From: Leucobacter insecticola | GTDB lineage: Bacteria > Actinomycetota > Actinomycetes > Actinomycetales > Microbacteriaceae | Assembly: GCF_011382965.1 (NCBI RefSeq) | Contig: NZ_CP049934.1 | Location: 558,001-622,000, forward strand | Reading direction: 5' to 3' | Length of the DNA stretch: 64,000 nucleotides | Shown: positions 21,348 to 30,664 of the stretch, one piece after another | How positions within the stretch are numbered: position 1 is the stretch's first letter | Layout: every line of letters starts with the position of its first letter | Program-made: the position numbers and the translations under genes | Notes under the pieces: generated by a model | Seen by the model: the letters and a program-made list of their open reading frames with translations, nothing else | Database searches by the model: none | Told to the model about the DNA's origin: nothing

Positions 21348-23585
21348 TCACTCACCGCTGACGGCGTGCCTACGCCTGCGCACACTGCGCCAAATGCCGA
21401 AGCTCAGGAGAAGCGCTGCGAGAACGCCGAGGGTCCAGAGTGCGATTGATTCGATCACGCTGCTGATTGAGATCGCGAGGGTACCGGTGAACACGGTGAC
21501 TTGATCATCAGCAGATGAGATGGTCACCACCAGGCCAGACTCTCCCGATGACACGCGGCTGCGCACGGGCACAAGAAGCCGCTCATTGCCATCTGCTCTC
21601 ACGGAGACGTTGGAGAACGTGGGCTCGGAAACGCTGAGCGCTGCCGAGGCGGGTACGACTTGCACCTTCACGAGCGCCTCGAAGGGAAGGGAGTTGCGCA
21701 ACTGCACAGGGACGCGTGTCGACACCCCAACGAGCTGCGTTCTCTGGGTGCTGATGGCCTCCACCCCCCGCATCAACTCAGTATCACGCTTCTTGAAGTC
21801 CGCTGCGACGCTCGCAAAGTCGGTGTCGGGTGCAGCGTAGCGGGTCGCAAACAGCTCAAGCAGGCGGGTGCGCTGATAGCCGGTGAGGTATTCGGGGTGC
21901 ACCAGGATCGCCCCGACCTCGTCAACCGAGTCTTCACGACCGGCCGCCGTACGCAGCAGCTCCCGGCGATCTTCGAGTGTTTCAGCGCTTTTGAGCACGG
22001 CGGGCGCTGTCGGGAGATCCGTCTGTGAGCTCGGGGAGACCCAGCTCAGGGTTGCGAGTGCCTCAAGCATCTGTTCGGGATTTTCTGAGTCCGCCGTTGC
22101 ACCCCGGTCAAGGCCGATAATGATGCCGGGAGAATTATTCTGTGCGGCGAGGGCGAGTCTGGATGCCGCGGTCGCGAGCGCTGCCGCTTTCTCCGTGTCG
22201 GTGGGGGCCGTGAGAGCTGCGCGTGTGGCCTCGCCAAGACCCGCGTCGGTGATGAGAGCCGAGGTGTCGGAGAGCGTGGTGCGTGGCGTGTCTTCCTGCC
22301 ACACATTTTCTGAATCGAGCACGACAGTGGTAATCCCGCTCGTGCGGAGCAGCGCCAGAGTGGCCGCATCGACGGCCCCCTCCGCGGGCCAAGCCGTGGC
22401 GGTGCCCTTCGGCCAGCTCAACAGCTCACGAAGCTTTGGCAGTGTGCTGGAGCTGTCCGATGGTACGTCGCTGTCGGGAAGTCCGTCTGCGGCGCTTGCA
22501 GGGTTGTCCGCGTCAGCGGCCTGTTCGGGATCTGCGTCGATCTCCGCGCCGGGGATGGTGGTCTCTGGTGCGCTGGGCTCTTCCTCGGTGTCGAGTGCGG
22601 GGAACTCCCCCAGACGCGACGCGAAATCGAGGCTTGTGGGTTCAAGCAGCTTCGGAAAACCGAGCGCTGCCTGCGCGGCGGGATCCGCATCGGCGAACTG
22701 CAGCAGGAAACTCTGCAGGGAGCTTGACTCGAGCCGAGTGAGGAATCTCCTCGCTTCCTCGGGCGCATTCTCGCCGTATGCCCTGATGCTCGCAATGATG
22801 CGTGGATCAATCGCGAGCGTCGCCCGCTGCGCAGTGGCGGTGACCAACAAGCGGTTCAGCCCGGGGACCACGTCTTTCAGCTGATCCGGAGTCGGCAGCG
22901 TATCGATATCCGAGGGCAACACGAGCGGGACAATCACGCTGACGTTCACCTTCGCACCCGCGGTTCCCTGCCACACCACCGGAGTGCTTGAGCTGATCAG
23001 TTCGTCGGTGGCAGGGTGATCTGGGGTTCTTGATGCGGCGGGCTCCTCGGGTTCGTCTTCGGGCACGAACGTTGCGTGGAGTTGATAGACACCGGGCTCT
23101 GAGAGCGCGGTGAGCGGCATATCTGCGCGACGCACGGTGAAGTCCACGGTTTGTGCGTCTCGGGACTTCGTCTCTCTGAGCTCACTCTCGGCGAGCAGGT
23201 GCCGGGCACTCGGATCCTCGCTACCGAGTTCTGCGAGCGTTTTGGTTCGCTGCTGATCGATTTCGAGCCTCAGGGTGCCTGCGGGAACGGGTGAATCGCT
23301 CGGATTACGAACGAGAATGCTCACCGAATACTCTGTCCCGGTGTCCTCGAACAGCGGGTCCTCGGGTGCAACCACCAGCTCGGGTACTTGCTCTTCCACC
23401 GCGGCCGGTTCGTCGACGTCTGACTGCGTGGTGTCCGGATCCACCACATCGGTCTCATTCGTGGGGTCTTCGGCGCGAGCGACGGCCGAAGCTCCGGGCG
23501 CGGCACACACCAAGAGCATCAGCGCGAGCACCGCCGCGGCGAAACTGCGCAAGCCTCGGCCGTGTGCGGGGTGCGGGGAATCCAT
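21348..23585 (-). CDS. DUF6049 family secreted/membrane-anchored protein
   Basis: A 745-residue protein. Residues 1-40 form a signal peptide (LRSFAAAVLALMLLVCAAPGASA). A large extracellular part is rich in Asp/Glu/Ser/Thr; one stretch near residues 335-385 is low-complexity and acidic. A C-terminal membrane helix (ALWTLGVLAALLLSFGIW) is followed by a basic tail. It matches the DUF6049 proteins normally found next to pcnA and murJ in Microbacteriaceae; function unknown, probably envelope-related. Here trxB follows directly and no murJ lies between. Confidence 0.8.
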   Translation of the reverse strand: MDSPHPAHGRGLRSFAAAVLALMLLVCAAPGASAVARAEDPTNETDVVDPDTTQSDVDEPAAVEEQVPELVVAPEDPLFEDTGTEYSVSILVRNPSDSPVPAGTLRLEIDQQRTKTLAELGSEDPSARHLLAESELRETKSRDAQTVDFTVRRADMPLTALSEPGVYQLHATFVPEDEPEEPAASRTPDHPATDELISSSTPVVWQGTAGAKVNVSVIVPLVLPSDIDTLPTPDQLKDVVPGLNRLLVTATAQRATLAIDPRIIASIRAYGENAPEEARRFLTRLESSSLQSFLLQFADADPAAQAALGFPKLLEPTSLDFASRLGEFPALDTEEEPSAPETTIPGAEIDADPEQAADADNPASAADGLPDSDVPSDSSSTLPKLRELLSWPKGTATAWPAEGAVDAATLALLRTSGITTVVLDSENVWQEDTPRTTLSDTSALITDAGLGEATRAALTAPTDTEKAAALATAASRLALAAQNNSPGIIIGLDRGATADSENPEQMLEALATLSWVSPSSQTDLPTAPAVLKSAETLEDRRELLRTAAGREDSVDEVGAILVHPEYLTGYQRTRLLELFATRYAAPDTDFASVAADFKKRDTELMRGVEAISTQRTQLVGVSTRVPVQLRNSLPFEALVKVQVVPASAALSVSEPTFSNVSVRADGNERLLVPVRSRVSSGESGLVVTISSADDQVTVFTGTLAISISSVIESIALWTLGVLAALLLSFGIWRSVRRRRHAVSGE

Positions 23586-23638
23586 GTTCTCAGTCTATGG
23601 AGTGCGTTCGACCCGCAAGCTTTGAGTACGCTTGAGGA

Positions 23639-25072
23639 ATGCCCTCCCTCGCTGAATCAATGGACGCGCTGCGCACAATTGCGGAGTCTCGCGCCGTCGC
23701 CACGTTGGCGAAAACCTTCCATGCAGCCGGGCACGAGTTCGCCCTGGTGGGCGGGCCGGTCCGAGATGCGTTGCTTGGCCGTGAGGTCACCGACCTAGAT
23801 TTCACGACCTCTGCTCGCCCCGACGAAACCCGCGCGATCCTTGACGGAATTTCAAAGAATGTGTGGGACCTGGGGCGAGACTTCGGTACGATCGCCGCGA
23901 AGGTGTACGGCGAAACGGTCGAGATCACGACCTACCGCGCGGAGATATATCGGGACGATTCCCGAAAACCAGAGGTGACCTACGGCGACACGATCGAGGA
24001 CGATCTGGTGCGGCGTGACTTCACCATGAACGCGCTCGCGCTGATGTTGCCAGAGCTCAGGCTTGTTGATGTGTCTGGAGGGGTTGAAGATCTGCTCGCG
24101 GGCCGGATCCGCACCCCAGGATCCCCCGAATCCTCGTTCACTGATGATCCGCTCAGGATGCTGCGCGCGGCCCGTTTTGCATCGCAGCTCGGCTTTGAAG
24201 TTGTGGCCGACACTCAGGCGGCGATGGTGGAATTCGCTCCGCGCTTGGAGATCATCTCCGCCGAGCGAATCCGTGATGAGTTCGTAAAGCTGATGGCCGC
24301 GGACGATCCTGTGCCCGGCATTCGTCTGCTCGTCGACACCGGGCTCGCGGATCAGTTCTTGCCCGAGCTTCCCGCGCTCAAGGCGACGCAGGATGATCAC
24401 GGGCGCCACAAAGACGTCTATGAGCACAGCCTTACGGTGCTGCGGCAGGCGATTGAGCTGGAGAATGAGCGGCGCCCAGAGGGTGTCGATCCCGAGCCCG
24501 ACACGGTGCTGCGGATCGCTTCGCTATTGCACGACATCGGGAAGCCAGCTACCAGGCGATTTGAGCGGGGCGGTGTCACCTTCCACCACCATGATGTGGT
24601 GGGGGCAAAGCTCGCGAAGAAGCGGCTGCGTGAACTGCGCTTCGACAATGACAGCGTGAAACGAGTCGCCAGACTTATCGAGCTGCACCTGCGTTTCTTT
24701 GGCTACAGCGATCAGCAGTGGAGTGATTCGGCGGTGCGTCGCTACGTGCGCGACGCGGGCGAGGAGCTTGCGCGACTGCATATTCTGACGCGCGCCGATG
24801 TCACCACGCGTAACCGGCGAAAGGCCGAGCGGCTGGAGCACGCCTACGACGATATTGAGCACCGCATCGTCGAACTCTCGGAGGCAGAGGAACTGGCCGC
24901 GGTGCGACCGGAGCTCGATGGTGAACAGATAATGGCGCTGCTCGGGATCCCACCCGGTCCGCTCGTGGGTAAGGCATACAAGTACCTGCTTGAGCTGCGT
25001 CTTGATGAGGGCATAATCGGGGCGGATGCTGCGGAGGCAAGATTGCGAGCGTGGTATGCCGAGCAGGGATGA
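23639..25072 (+). CDS. pcnA: CCA tRNA nucleotidyltransferase
   Basis: A 477-residue class II nucleotidyltransferase that adds or repairs tRNA 3' CCA. The NTase motif is FALVGGPVRDALLGREVTDLDF, with GTIAAKVYGETVEITTYR and VRRDFTMNALAL following. The tRNA-binding head comes next, then an HD domain (IASLLHDIGKPATR; HHHDVVGAKLA). tRNA-Ala here lacks an encoded CCA and needs this activity. Divergent from the DUF6049 gene. Confidence 0.94.
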   Translation: MPSLAESMDALRTIAESRAVATLAKTFHAAGHEFALVGGPVRDALLGREVTDLDFTTSARPDETRAILDGISKNVWDLGRDFGTIAAKVYGETVEITTYRAEIYRDDSRKPEVTYGDTIEDDLVRRDFTMNALALMLPELRLVDVSGGVEDLLAGRIRTPGSPESSFTDDPLRMLRAARFASQLGFEVVADTQAAMVEFAPRLEIISAERIRDEFVKLMAADDPVPGIRLLVDTGLADQFLPELPALKATQDDHGRHKDVYEHSLTVLRQAIELENERRPEGVDPEPDTVLRIASLLHDIGKPATRRFERGGVTFHHHDVVGAKLAKKRLRELRFDNDSVKRVARLIELHLRFFGYSDQQWSDSAVRRYVRDAGEELARLHILTRADVTTRNRRKAERLEHAYDDIEHRIVELSEAEELAAVRPELDGEQIMALLGIPPGPLVGKAYKYLLELRLDEGIIGADAAEARLRAWYAEQG

Positions 25073-25079
25073 GGATCCG

Positions 25080-25886
25080 GTGAGCGAGCATCAGAGCAGG
25101 GTTCAGGCGACGTGGTTTGGCGGGGTGCCCCGCGTCATGTTTGTGCATGCCCATCCCGATGACGAGACGATTTCTTCAGGTGGCACGCTCGCCGCCCTGT
25201 CTGAGGCAGGCTTGGAGCCGCTTTTGGTGACGCTCACCCGCGGCGAGCAGGGTGAGGTGACGCCTGGCCCCTTCGCGGCACTGCAGGGAACAGAGGATCT
25301 TGCGCCACACCGTCAGAACGAGCTTGCAACCGCGCTTGCGATGCTCGGTGTCGAACGGCATGTCTTTCTCGGAGTTCCTCCGGCACGAGCCGAGGGACTT
25401 CCCCCAACGATCTACGAGGATTCGGGGATGGTGTGGGGGGCCGATGGCCGGGCCACGGCCGCCCCTGATTCGAGCGCCGACGCACTGACACGGGTGCCCG
25501 TGGCCGAGGCATTGAACGATCTGATTGCGGCTGCCGCGACTGCTGGTGCGGGAGCCATTGTGAGCTATGACGATGACGGTGGCTACGGTCACCCGGATCA
25601 CGTGTTTGCGCATCGTCTCGCGCGCGCGGTGGCGCACGGGCTCGAGATTCCCTTTTGGGTGATCGTCACAGGAGCGGACGGTGAGGATCCTGACTCCCTA
25701 GATCAGGCTCGCGATGATTCCGCGATAGAGCGTCACGATGTATCCCCCTGGTTCGATCGCAAGGTTGCTGCCCTCAGGGCCCACGGCACCCAGCTCAGTG
25801 TCGACGGCGAAGAGATCGTGCACGTCGGCGGTCAACGGCAGCCCATTGATCGGTTCGAAGTTTTCCGAAGGATGCCGCAGCTGTAG
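25080..25886 (+). CDS. mshB: MshB, GlcNAc-Ins deacetylase (mycothiol biosynthesis)
   Basis: A 268-residue zinc deacetylase of the PIG-L/LmbE family that removes acetyl from GlcNAc-inositol. Zinc and catalytic residues lie in VMFVHAHPDDETISSGGTLA (AHPDDE) and YDDDGGYGHPDHVFAHRLA (the second His). VTLTRGEQGEVTPGPFAALQG is specific to the MshB/Mca group. The start is probably the GTG at 25080, 7 nt after pcnA. Mca is the main alternative, but ino1 and mshA next door favour MshB. Confidence 0.85.
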   Translation: MSEHQSRVQATWFGGVPRVMFVHAHPDDETISSGGTLAALSEAGLEPLLVTLTRGEQGEVTPGPFAALQGTEDLAPHRQNELATALAMLGVERHVFLGVPPARAEGLPPTIYEDSGMVWGADGRATAAPDSSADALTRVPVAEALNDLIAAAATAGAGAIVSYDDDGGYGHPDHVFAHRLARAVAHGLEIPFWVIVTGADGEDPDSLDQARDDSAIERHDVSPWFDRKVAALRAHGTQLSVDGEEIVHVGGQRQPIDRFEVFRRMPQL

Positions 25887-25969
25887 TCGTTGGTGCGTTC
25901 TCTCCAACGCGAAAGAGATAAGATCGCATGATGGACGCACGCTGCGTCACGATCTAAGGAATTGGTGCG

Positions 25970-27031
25970 ATGACTGTGAAAGTTGCCCTGGCGGGTATTG
26001 GCAATTGCGTGAGTTCGTTGGTGCAGGGCGTCGAATATTATCGTGGCGCCGCCGACGATGACCAAGTTCCCGGCCTCATGCACGTCCGCCTCGGTGGGTA
26101 TCACGTGTCAGATCTAGAGTTCGTCGCAGCGTTTGAGGTTGACGCCGAGAAAGTCGGCCTCGACCTTGGTGAGGCGATCTGGGCGGGGCACAACAACACC
26201 GTGAAGTTCTCGGATGTGCCCCTGCTCGGCACCACCGTGCTGCGCGGGCCGACTCTCGACGGTCTTGGAGAGTACTACCAGGACGCGGTCGAGGAATCGA
26301 CGGCGACACCCGTCGACGTGGCACAGGTGCTGCGTGACTCGGGAGCCGAAGTGCTTGCGTGCTACCTGCCGGTGGGCAGCGACGAAGCCGTCAAGTTTTA
26401 CGCGCAGGCCGCGCTCGATGCCGGAATCGCGTTTGTGAACGCGGTGCCCGTGTTTGTGGCGAGCGATCCGGAGTGGGCGGCGAAGTTCGTGGCGGCGGGG
26501 CTCCCGATCGTTGGTGACGACATCAAGAGCCAGGTTGGTGCGACGATCACCCACCGCGTGCTGGCGCGGCTGATGGAGAGCCGCGGCATCGCGCTCGATC
26601 ACACCTACCAGCTGAACGTCGGCGGCAACATGGATTTCAAGAACATGCTGGAGCGCAAGCGGCTCAAGTCGAAGAAGATCTCCAAGACCCAGGCGGTTAC
26701 CTCCAATATCTCCGCGAATCTCGGACCCGACGATGTGCACATCGGCCCGAGCGATCACGTCCCGTGGCTTGAGGATCGCAAGTTCGCGTTTGTGCGCCTT
26801 GAGGGTCGCGGCTTCGGAGACGTTCCGGTGAGCCTGGAGTACAAGCTTGAGGTGTGGGACTCCCCCAACTCCGCGGGCACCATGATCGATGCGATCCGCA
26901 CGGCGAAGGTCGCGCTGGATCGCGGCCTTGCGGGACCGGTGGAAGCCGCATCGGCCTACTTCATGAAGTCCCCGCCCGTGCAGAAGCCGGATCACACCGC
27001 CCGCGAGGAGCTCGAGGCCTTCCTCGGATAG
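25970..27031 (+). CDS. ino1: Inositol-3-phosphate synthase
   Basis: A 353-residue NAD-dependent enzyme that makes D-inositol-3-phosphate from glucose-6-phosphate, the acceptor for mycothiol and phosphatidylinositol. NAD binding is at [20 protein letters not shown]. Core motifs include [57 protein letters not shown] and [15 protein letters not shown]. The length is that of actinobacterial Ino1. It lies between mshB and mshA. Confidence 0.95.
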   Translation: MTVKVALAGIGNCVSSLVQGVEYYRGAADDDQVPGLMHVRLGGYHVSDLEFVAAFEVDAEKVGLDLGEAIWAGHNNTVKFSDVPLLGTTVLRGPTLDGLGEYYQDAVEESTATPVDVAQVLRDSGAEVLACYLPVGSDEAVKFYAQAALDAGIAFVNAVPVFVASDPEWAAKFVAAGLPIVGDDIKSQVGATITHRVLARLMESRGIALDHTYQLNVGGNMDFKNMLERKRLKSKKISKTQAVTSNISANLGPDDVHIGPSDHVPWLEDRKFAFVRLEGRGFGDVPVSLEYKLEVWDSPNSAGTMIDAIRTAKVALDRGLAGPVEAASAYFMKSPPVQKPDHTAREELEAFLG

Positions 27032-27041
27032 TCCCGCCCTA

Positions 27042-27130
27042 CCGCCGGTTGAGCGAACGAAGTGAGTCGAAACCAAACTGACGGTTCCCGTGATTTCGAC
27101 TCTTCGCTTTGCTCATCGCTCAATCGGCGG
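27042..27130. repeat. Dispersed palindromic repeat (GTTGAGCGA...GAGTCGAAA type), copy 1
   Basis: Outer arms CCGCCGGTTGAGCGA (27042-27056) and TCGCTCAATCGGCGG (27116-27130) are complementary with one mismatch. Inner arms GAGTCGAAA (27065-27073) and TTTCGACTC (27094-27102) are exact. The right arm overlaps the last codons and stop of mshA. Related copies lie at 34586-34705, in hemG and in hemD. Confidence 0.8.
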
Positions 27131-28322
27131 AGCGCCGAAGCCCCGCATACACCCGCTCCAGGTGAGCCGCGTGCGCCGCCCAGTTGTGGCGCACGCTGTA
27201 CTCCCGGGCGGAGGCGCCGAGCGCTTTCCGCCGCGCAGGGTCCCGCAGCAGATCCCGCATCGCCGCTGCCCACTCCGCTGGATCTCGCCCGCTCACTTGC
27301 ACGCCGGAAACTCCTGCCGGCGCCGCCTCGAGCAGTCCGGTGTGCGCCCCCACAATCGTCGGCACGCCGCTCGCCCCGGCCTCGAGGGCAACGAGCCCGA
27401 AGGTTTCCGAGTGCGACGGCACCACCACGAGCGCGCTTGAGGCGAGCAGTTCGGCTGCGTGTGCGCGATCCTGAGCCGGCAAGAATCTCACCCGAGTTGA
27501 GATCCCGAGATCCCGCGCGAGATCCCGCAGCTCCAACGCATAGGCCTCGGATCCGGGCGTCGGCTCCCCCGCGATCACCAACTCGCAGCGCGCCCAGAGC
27601 TCGGGATCCCGCTCCGCCAGTGCGGCCGCGGCGCGCACGGCGAGTTCCTGACCCTTGAGTGGCTGCACACGACCGAGAACCGTGAGGCGCAGCAGCTCCG
27701 TATCGGTATCCGCGGGCAGCGGCCGGAACAGCTCGGTGTTGACGCCCGGGTGGATGACCGCTGAACCGAGTTTCGGCGTGCCATAGCCCGCAATGATTCC
27801 CTCGAGCTCGCTGCGACTGCCAGCGATGACGAAGGACTGGTGGGCGAGTGCGCGCTCCCCCGCGAGGCGCAAGTCCGGCTCCGGGGTGTCGCCCGCGGCG
27901 AGTCGAGCGTTTTTCTGCGCGGCCACCGTGTGGAGCGTGGTGGCGGGCCTCACGCCGCTCGCCGCTGCAAGCGGGCCGGCCGCGATCCCGCTCAGCCAGT
28001 AGTGAGCGTGGACGGCATCGAAGGCGCCGAAGCGCATGATCGCGCTGGAAAAATCGGGCAGGATCGCCGGCAGTTGCTCCTTACGCAGCTCGGGATCCCC
28101 TGCGGCCACCACCGCGAGCCGCGCATCCCGTTGCGCACCGGGTGTTAGCGGGTACTCCCCCGCCGCTAGTACACCTGTGGCGCGCGTGAATACCGTCACG
28201 TCGTGCCCGCGCTCGGCGAGCGCACGGGCGGCCTTCAATACCACCACGTTCATGCCACCGGCGTCGCCGCTGCCGGGCACGGCCGAGGGCGAGGTGTGCA
28301 CCGACACGAGCGCGATTCGCAT
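27120..28322 (-). CDS. mshA: MshA, D-inositol-3-phosphate glycosyltransferase (mycothiol biosynthesis)
   Basis: A 400-residue GT4-family transferase that joins UDP-GlcNAc to inositol-3-phosphate, the first step of mycothiol synthesis. Visible are MRIALVSVHTSPSAVPGSGD, AGGMNVVVLKAARALAERGH, FGAFDAVHAHYWLSG, VIHPGVNTELFRPLP, LGRVQPLKGQELAVRAAA and the donor-site VVPSHSETFGLVALEAGASG. The ATG at 28322 gives the family N-terminus. Its 3' end is covered by a palindromic repeat. It is convergent with ino1. Confidence 0.9.
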   Translation of the reverse strand: MRIALVSVHTSPSAVPGSGDAGGMNVVVLKAARALAERGHDVTVFTRATGVLAAGEYPLTPGAQRDARLAVVAAGDPELRKEQLPAILPDFSSAIMRFGAFDAVHAHYWLSGIAAGPLAAASGVRPATTLHTVAAQKNARLAAGDTPEPDLRLAGERALAHQSFVIAGSRSELEGIIAGYGTPKLGSAVIHPGVNTELFRPLPADTDTELLRLTVLGRVQPLKGQELAVRAAAALAERDPELWARCELVIAGEPTPGSEAYALELRDLARDLGISTRVRFLPAQDRAHAAELLASSALVVVPSHSETFGLVALEAGASGVPTIVGAHTGLLEAAPAGVSGVQVSGRDPAEWAAAMRDLLRDPARRKALGASAREYSVRHNWAAHAAHLERVYAGLRRSAD

Positions 28323-28440
28323 GCCCCTACTGTAAAGGAGATTCGGGTGTTCCAAGGCCCGCTGAAGTGCTAGTATGGACAAGTTGTCTGCCTGTAGAGC
28401 GATCTGCCCTGCGGCTGGCACGTTGCACAAACACCCTCCT

Positions 28441-28459
28441 GCCACAGAAATCCTGTGGC
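28441..28459 (+). promoter_or_regulatory. Leader hairpin before rpsF
   Basis: GCCACAG (28441-28447) pairs with CTGTGGC (28453-28459) about 30 nt before the rpsF start, ahead of the AAGGAGG Shine-Dalgarno. A leader that binds S6:S18 is known in many bacteria; that role here is a guess from position. Confidence 0.4.
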
Positions 28460-28487
28460 CGTGAAGTCCGAAGGAGGTGGGTCAGTA

Positions 28488-28850
28488 ATGCATCCGTACG
28501 AACTCATGGTGATCCTCGATCCGGGTATCGACGAGCGCACTGTCGCCCCCAGCATCGAGAAGTTCCTCGGTGTCATCACCAAAGCTGGTGGCACTGTCGA
28601 GAGCACCGACATCTGGGGCAAGCGCCGTCTCGCTTACGAGATCAACAAGCACACCGAAGGTATCTACGTTGTAGTGAACTTCACCGCATCGCACGAGGCA
28701 ACGACCGAGCTCGATCGCCAGCTGGGTCTTTCCGAGGCCGTGCTCCGCACGAAGGTGCTCCGCGCTGACGAGCTGCTCGCGCAGCGCGCCGCACAGTCCA
28801 AGCGCGATCAGGCTAAGGCCGCCCGCGCTGCCGCGAAGCAGGGCGCGTAG
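28488..28850 (+). CDS. rpsF: 30S ribosomal protein S6
   Basis: A 120-residue S6 starting [27 protein letters not shown] and containing [25 protein letters not shown]. It ends in an Ala/Lys-rich tail. It binds the platform of the 30S subunit with S18. An AAGGAGG Shine-Dalgarno supports the ATG at 28488. First gene of rpsF-ssb-rpsR-rplI. Confidence 0.97.
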   Translation: MHPYELMVILDPGIDERTVAPSIEKFLGVITKAGGTVESTDIWGKRRLAYEINKHTEGIYVVVNFTASHEATTELDRQLGLSEAVLRTKVLRADELLAQRAAQSKRDQAKAARAAAKQGA

Positions 28851-28853
28851 CTC

Positions 28854-29405
28854 ATGGCCGGCGAGCCGCTGATCACGGTGGTCGGTAACCTTGTTGCCGA
28901 TCCTGAGCCTCGCGTTAGCCAGGCAGGAAAGTCTTGGGTGACCTTCCGTATTGCCTCGACGCCGCGCGTGCGCGATCGTCAGTCGGGTGACTGGTCTGAC
29001 GGTGAGGCCCTGTGGCTCGGTTGCCGCGCGTATGGCGAGTACGCCGACAACATCGCCGCATCCCTCACCAAGGGAACGCGTGTGATTGTTCAGGGCCGTC
29101 TTACCCAGCGCAGCTACACCGACAATCAGGGGCAGCAGCGCACCTCTCTTGACCTTGAGGTCGAGGAGATTGGGCCGTCGCTCCGTTTCGCTACCGCGCA
29201 GATCACTCGTGGTCACTCACGCGGCCAGGTTGGTGGCTTCGGTGCCGCCGGCGGCTCAGGTGGCGGTCAGCCCGCCGGCCAGAGCAGCTGGGGTCAGCCC
29301 GCAGCTCCCGCGGCCGCGCAACAAGATAGCCCGTGGGCCAACTCAGGTCAGGGCGATTCGGGCGGCAACTTCGGTGGCGGCTTCGACGACGAGCAACCCT
29401 TCTAA
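28854..29405 (+). CDS. ssb: Single-stranded DNA-binding protein
   Basis: A 183-residue SSB: an OB-fold of ~110 residues (ITVVGNLVADPEPRVSQAGKSWVTFRIA ... WLGCRAYGEYADNIAASLTKGTRVIVQG), then a Gly/Gln-rich linker and the acidic tail DDEQPF that docks replication and repair partners. The tail differs from the usual DDDIPF but keeps the terminal PF. 3 nt after rpsF. Confidence 0.95.
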   Translation: MAGEPLITVVGNLVADPEPRVSQAGKSWVTFRIASTPRVRDRQSGDWSDGEALWLGCRAYGEYADNIAASLTKGTRVIVQGRLTQRSYTDNQGQQRTSLDLEVEEIGPSLRFATAQITRGHSRGQVGGFGAAGGSGGGQPAGQSSWGQPAAPAAAQQDSPWANSGQGDSGGNFGGGFDDEQPF

Positions 29406-29467
29406 AGCAGTTTTCTTAGACCGTGCTTCCGGGCACCTAAGAATCATTCACGAAAAGAGTCCATAAC

Positions 29468-29728
29468 ATGGCAGGCAAGTCCAGCGGCGCAGCCCGCAAG
29501 CCGGGCCGCGGCAAGAACGCAAAGGTTGTCGCACCCCCGAAGAAGCAGACCGTCGGCGTCATCGATTACAAAGATGTCGCGACACTGCGCAAGTTCATCT
29601 CTGAGCGTGGAAAGATCCGCGCCCGCCGTATCACCGGTGTGTCCGTCCAGGAGCAGCGTCTGATCGCCAAGGCAGTGAAGAACGCCCGCGAGATGGCACT
29701 CCTCCCCTACGCCGGCTCCGGCCGCTGA
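29468..29728 (+). CDS. rpsR: 30S ribosomal protein S18
   Basis: An 86-residue S18 with a basic N-terminus and the core [27 protein letters not shown], then [22 protein letters not shown]. It pairs with S6 on the small subunit. It lies between ssb and rplI in the usual ribosomal operon. Confidence 0.96.
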   Translation: MAGKSSGAARKPGRGKNAKVVAPPKKQTVGVIDYKDVATLRKFISERGKIRARRITGVSVQEQRLIAKAVKNAREMALLPYAGSGR

Positions 29729-29741
29729 GGAGTAGAGAAAC

Positions 29742-30191
29742 ATGGCTAAGGTAATTCTTACTCACGAGGTCCAGGGCCTCGGATCCGCCGGCGACGTTGT
29801 TGACGTCAAGACCGGCTACGCACGTAACTACCTTGTTCCTCAGGGTTTCGGGGTGCACTGGACCCGCGGTGGCGAGGCTCAGGTTGCGCAGCTGCGTGCA
29901 GCACGCGAAGCTCGTGCGCTCGCTTCGGTCGAAGACGCGCAGGCGTTGAAGGCAAAGCTGCAGGAGAACAAGATTCGCCTGCAGGCGAAGACCGGCACCG
30001 GCGGAAGGCTCTTCGGCTCGGTGAAGCCCGCAGCGATTGCGGCAGCGGTTTCCGCGGCTGGACTCGGCGAGATCGACAAGCGTAAGATCACGCTTCCTTC
30101 GATCAAGACGACCGGCGAGTACCAGGCAATCGTGCACCTGCACGAGGGCGTTGACGCCACGGTCACGCTCCAGGTGATTTCGCAGCGCTAG
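29742..30191 (+). CDS. rplI: 50S ribosomal protein L9
   Basis: A 149-residue L9. The N-terminal rRNA-binding domain is [35 protein letters not shown], followed by a long helix and the C-terminal domain ([34 protein letters not shown]). Last gene of the operon; a rho-independent terminator follows within 15 bp. Confidence 0.97.
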   Translation: MAKVILTHEVQGLGSAGDVVDVKTGYARNYLVPQGFGVHWTRGGEAQVAQLRAAREARALASVEDAQALKAKLQENKIRLQAKTGTGGRLFGSVKPAAIAAAVSAAGLGEIDKRKITLPSIKTTGEYQAIVHLHEGVDATVTLQVISQR

Positions 30192-30203
30192 ACGCGAGCA
30201 CCG

Positions 30204-30259
30204 AACGCCCGGTGGGGTGAAGAATCTTCGGATTCTTTCACCTCTCACCGGGCGTTTTT
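30204..30259 (+). terminator. Rho-independent terminator after rplI
   Basis: AACGCCCGGTG (30204-30214) pairs with CACCGGGCGTT (30246-30256), followed by TTT. An inner GGTGAA/TTCACC pairing around an AGAATC/GATTCT stem lengthens the hairpin. Confidence 0.9.
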
Positions 30260-30664
30260 GCGCATTCTGCGCGCCTCAATGGGCGTAAACGGCGCGTGAA
30301 TGAGCGGGGTCTTGAGGTTCCGAGTTTCGATTTGACAAACGCCGGAAACGGGGTTGGTTGTCCACATGTCGCGATTACTCGCAAACCTCAAGCTCTACCT
30401 TAAACTTGAATAACTTTGCTTTTGTGAAATACTGAAATGCCTGATCCGGTAGATAAAAAGCACCAAAATTGGATTTTCTTCCACAGCTTGTCCCCAGGCC
30501 TGTGGAGAAGATGTGGCTCAAAGCGTCAAGTTTTGCACTTAGTTATCCACAGCCCCTCAAGGGTGGCATTTTGCGCTTCGTGAGGGTGCACATACCGTGA
30601 ATGTCGGTGGTCCGGTATCTGATGGATTCGTAACAGGCAAACACCGTAACGAAGGAGCAAACGA
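30260..30664. promoter_or_regulatory. rplI-dnaB spacer with DnaA-box-like sites
   Basis: This 405-bp non-coding spacer is AT-richer in its middle (30400-30480). It contains a perfect DnaA box TTATCCACA at 30543-30551 and TTGTCCCCA at 30488-30496, both within 180 bp of the dnaB start. A TTGACA at 30332-30337 lacks a clear -10. I see no gene. Confidence 0.6.

Noticed and set aside
21883-22884. 333-residue Ser/Ala-rich ORF antisense to the DUF6049 gene
   Set aside because: Low-complexity shadow; no start signal.
30332-30337. TTGACA as a dnaB promoter -35
   Set aside because: No acceptable -10 at 16-19 bp, and it lies more than 300 bp from the gene.
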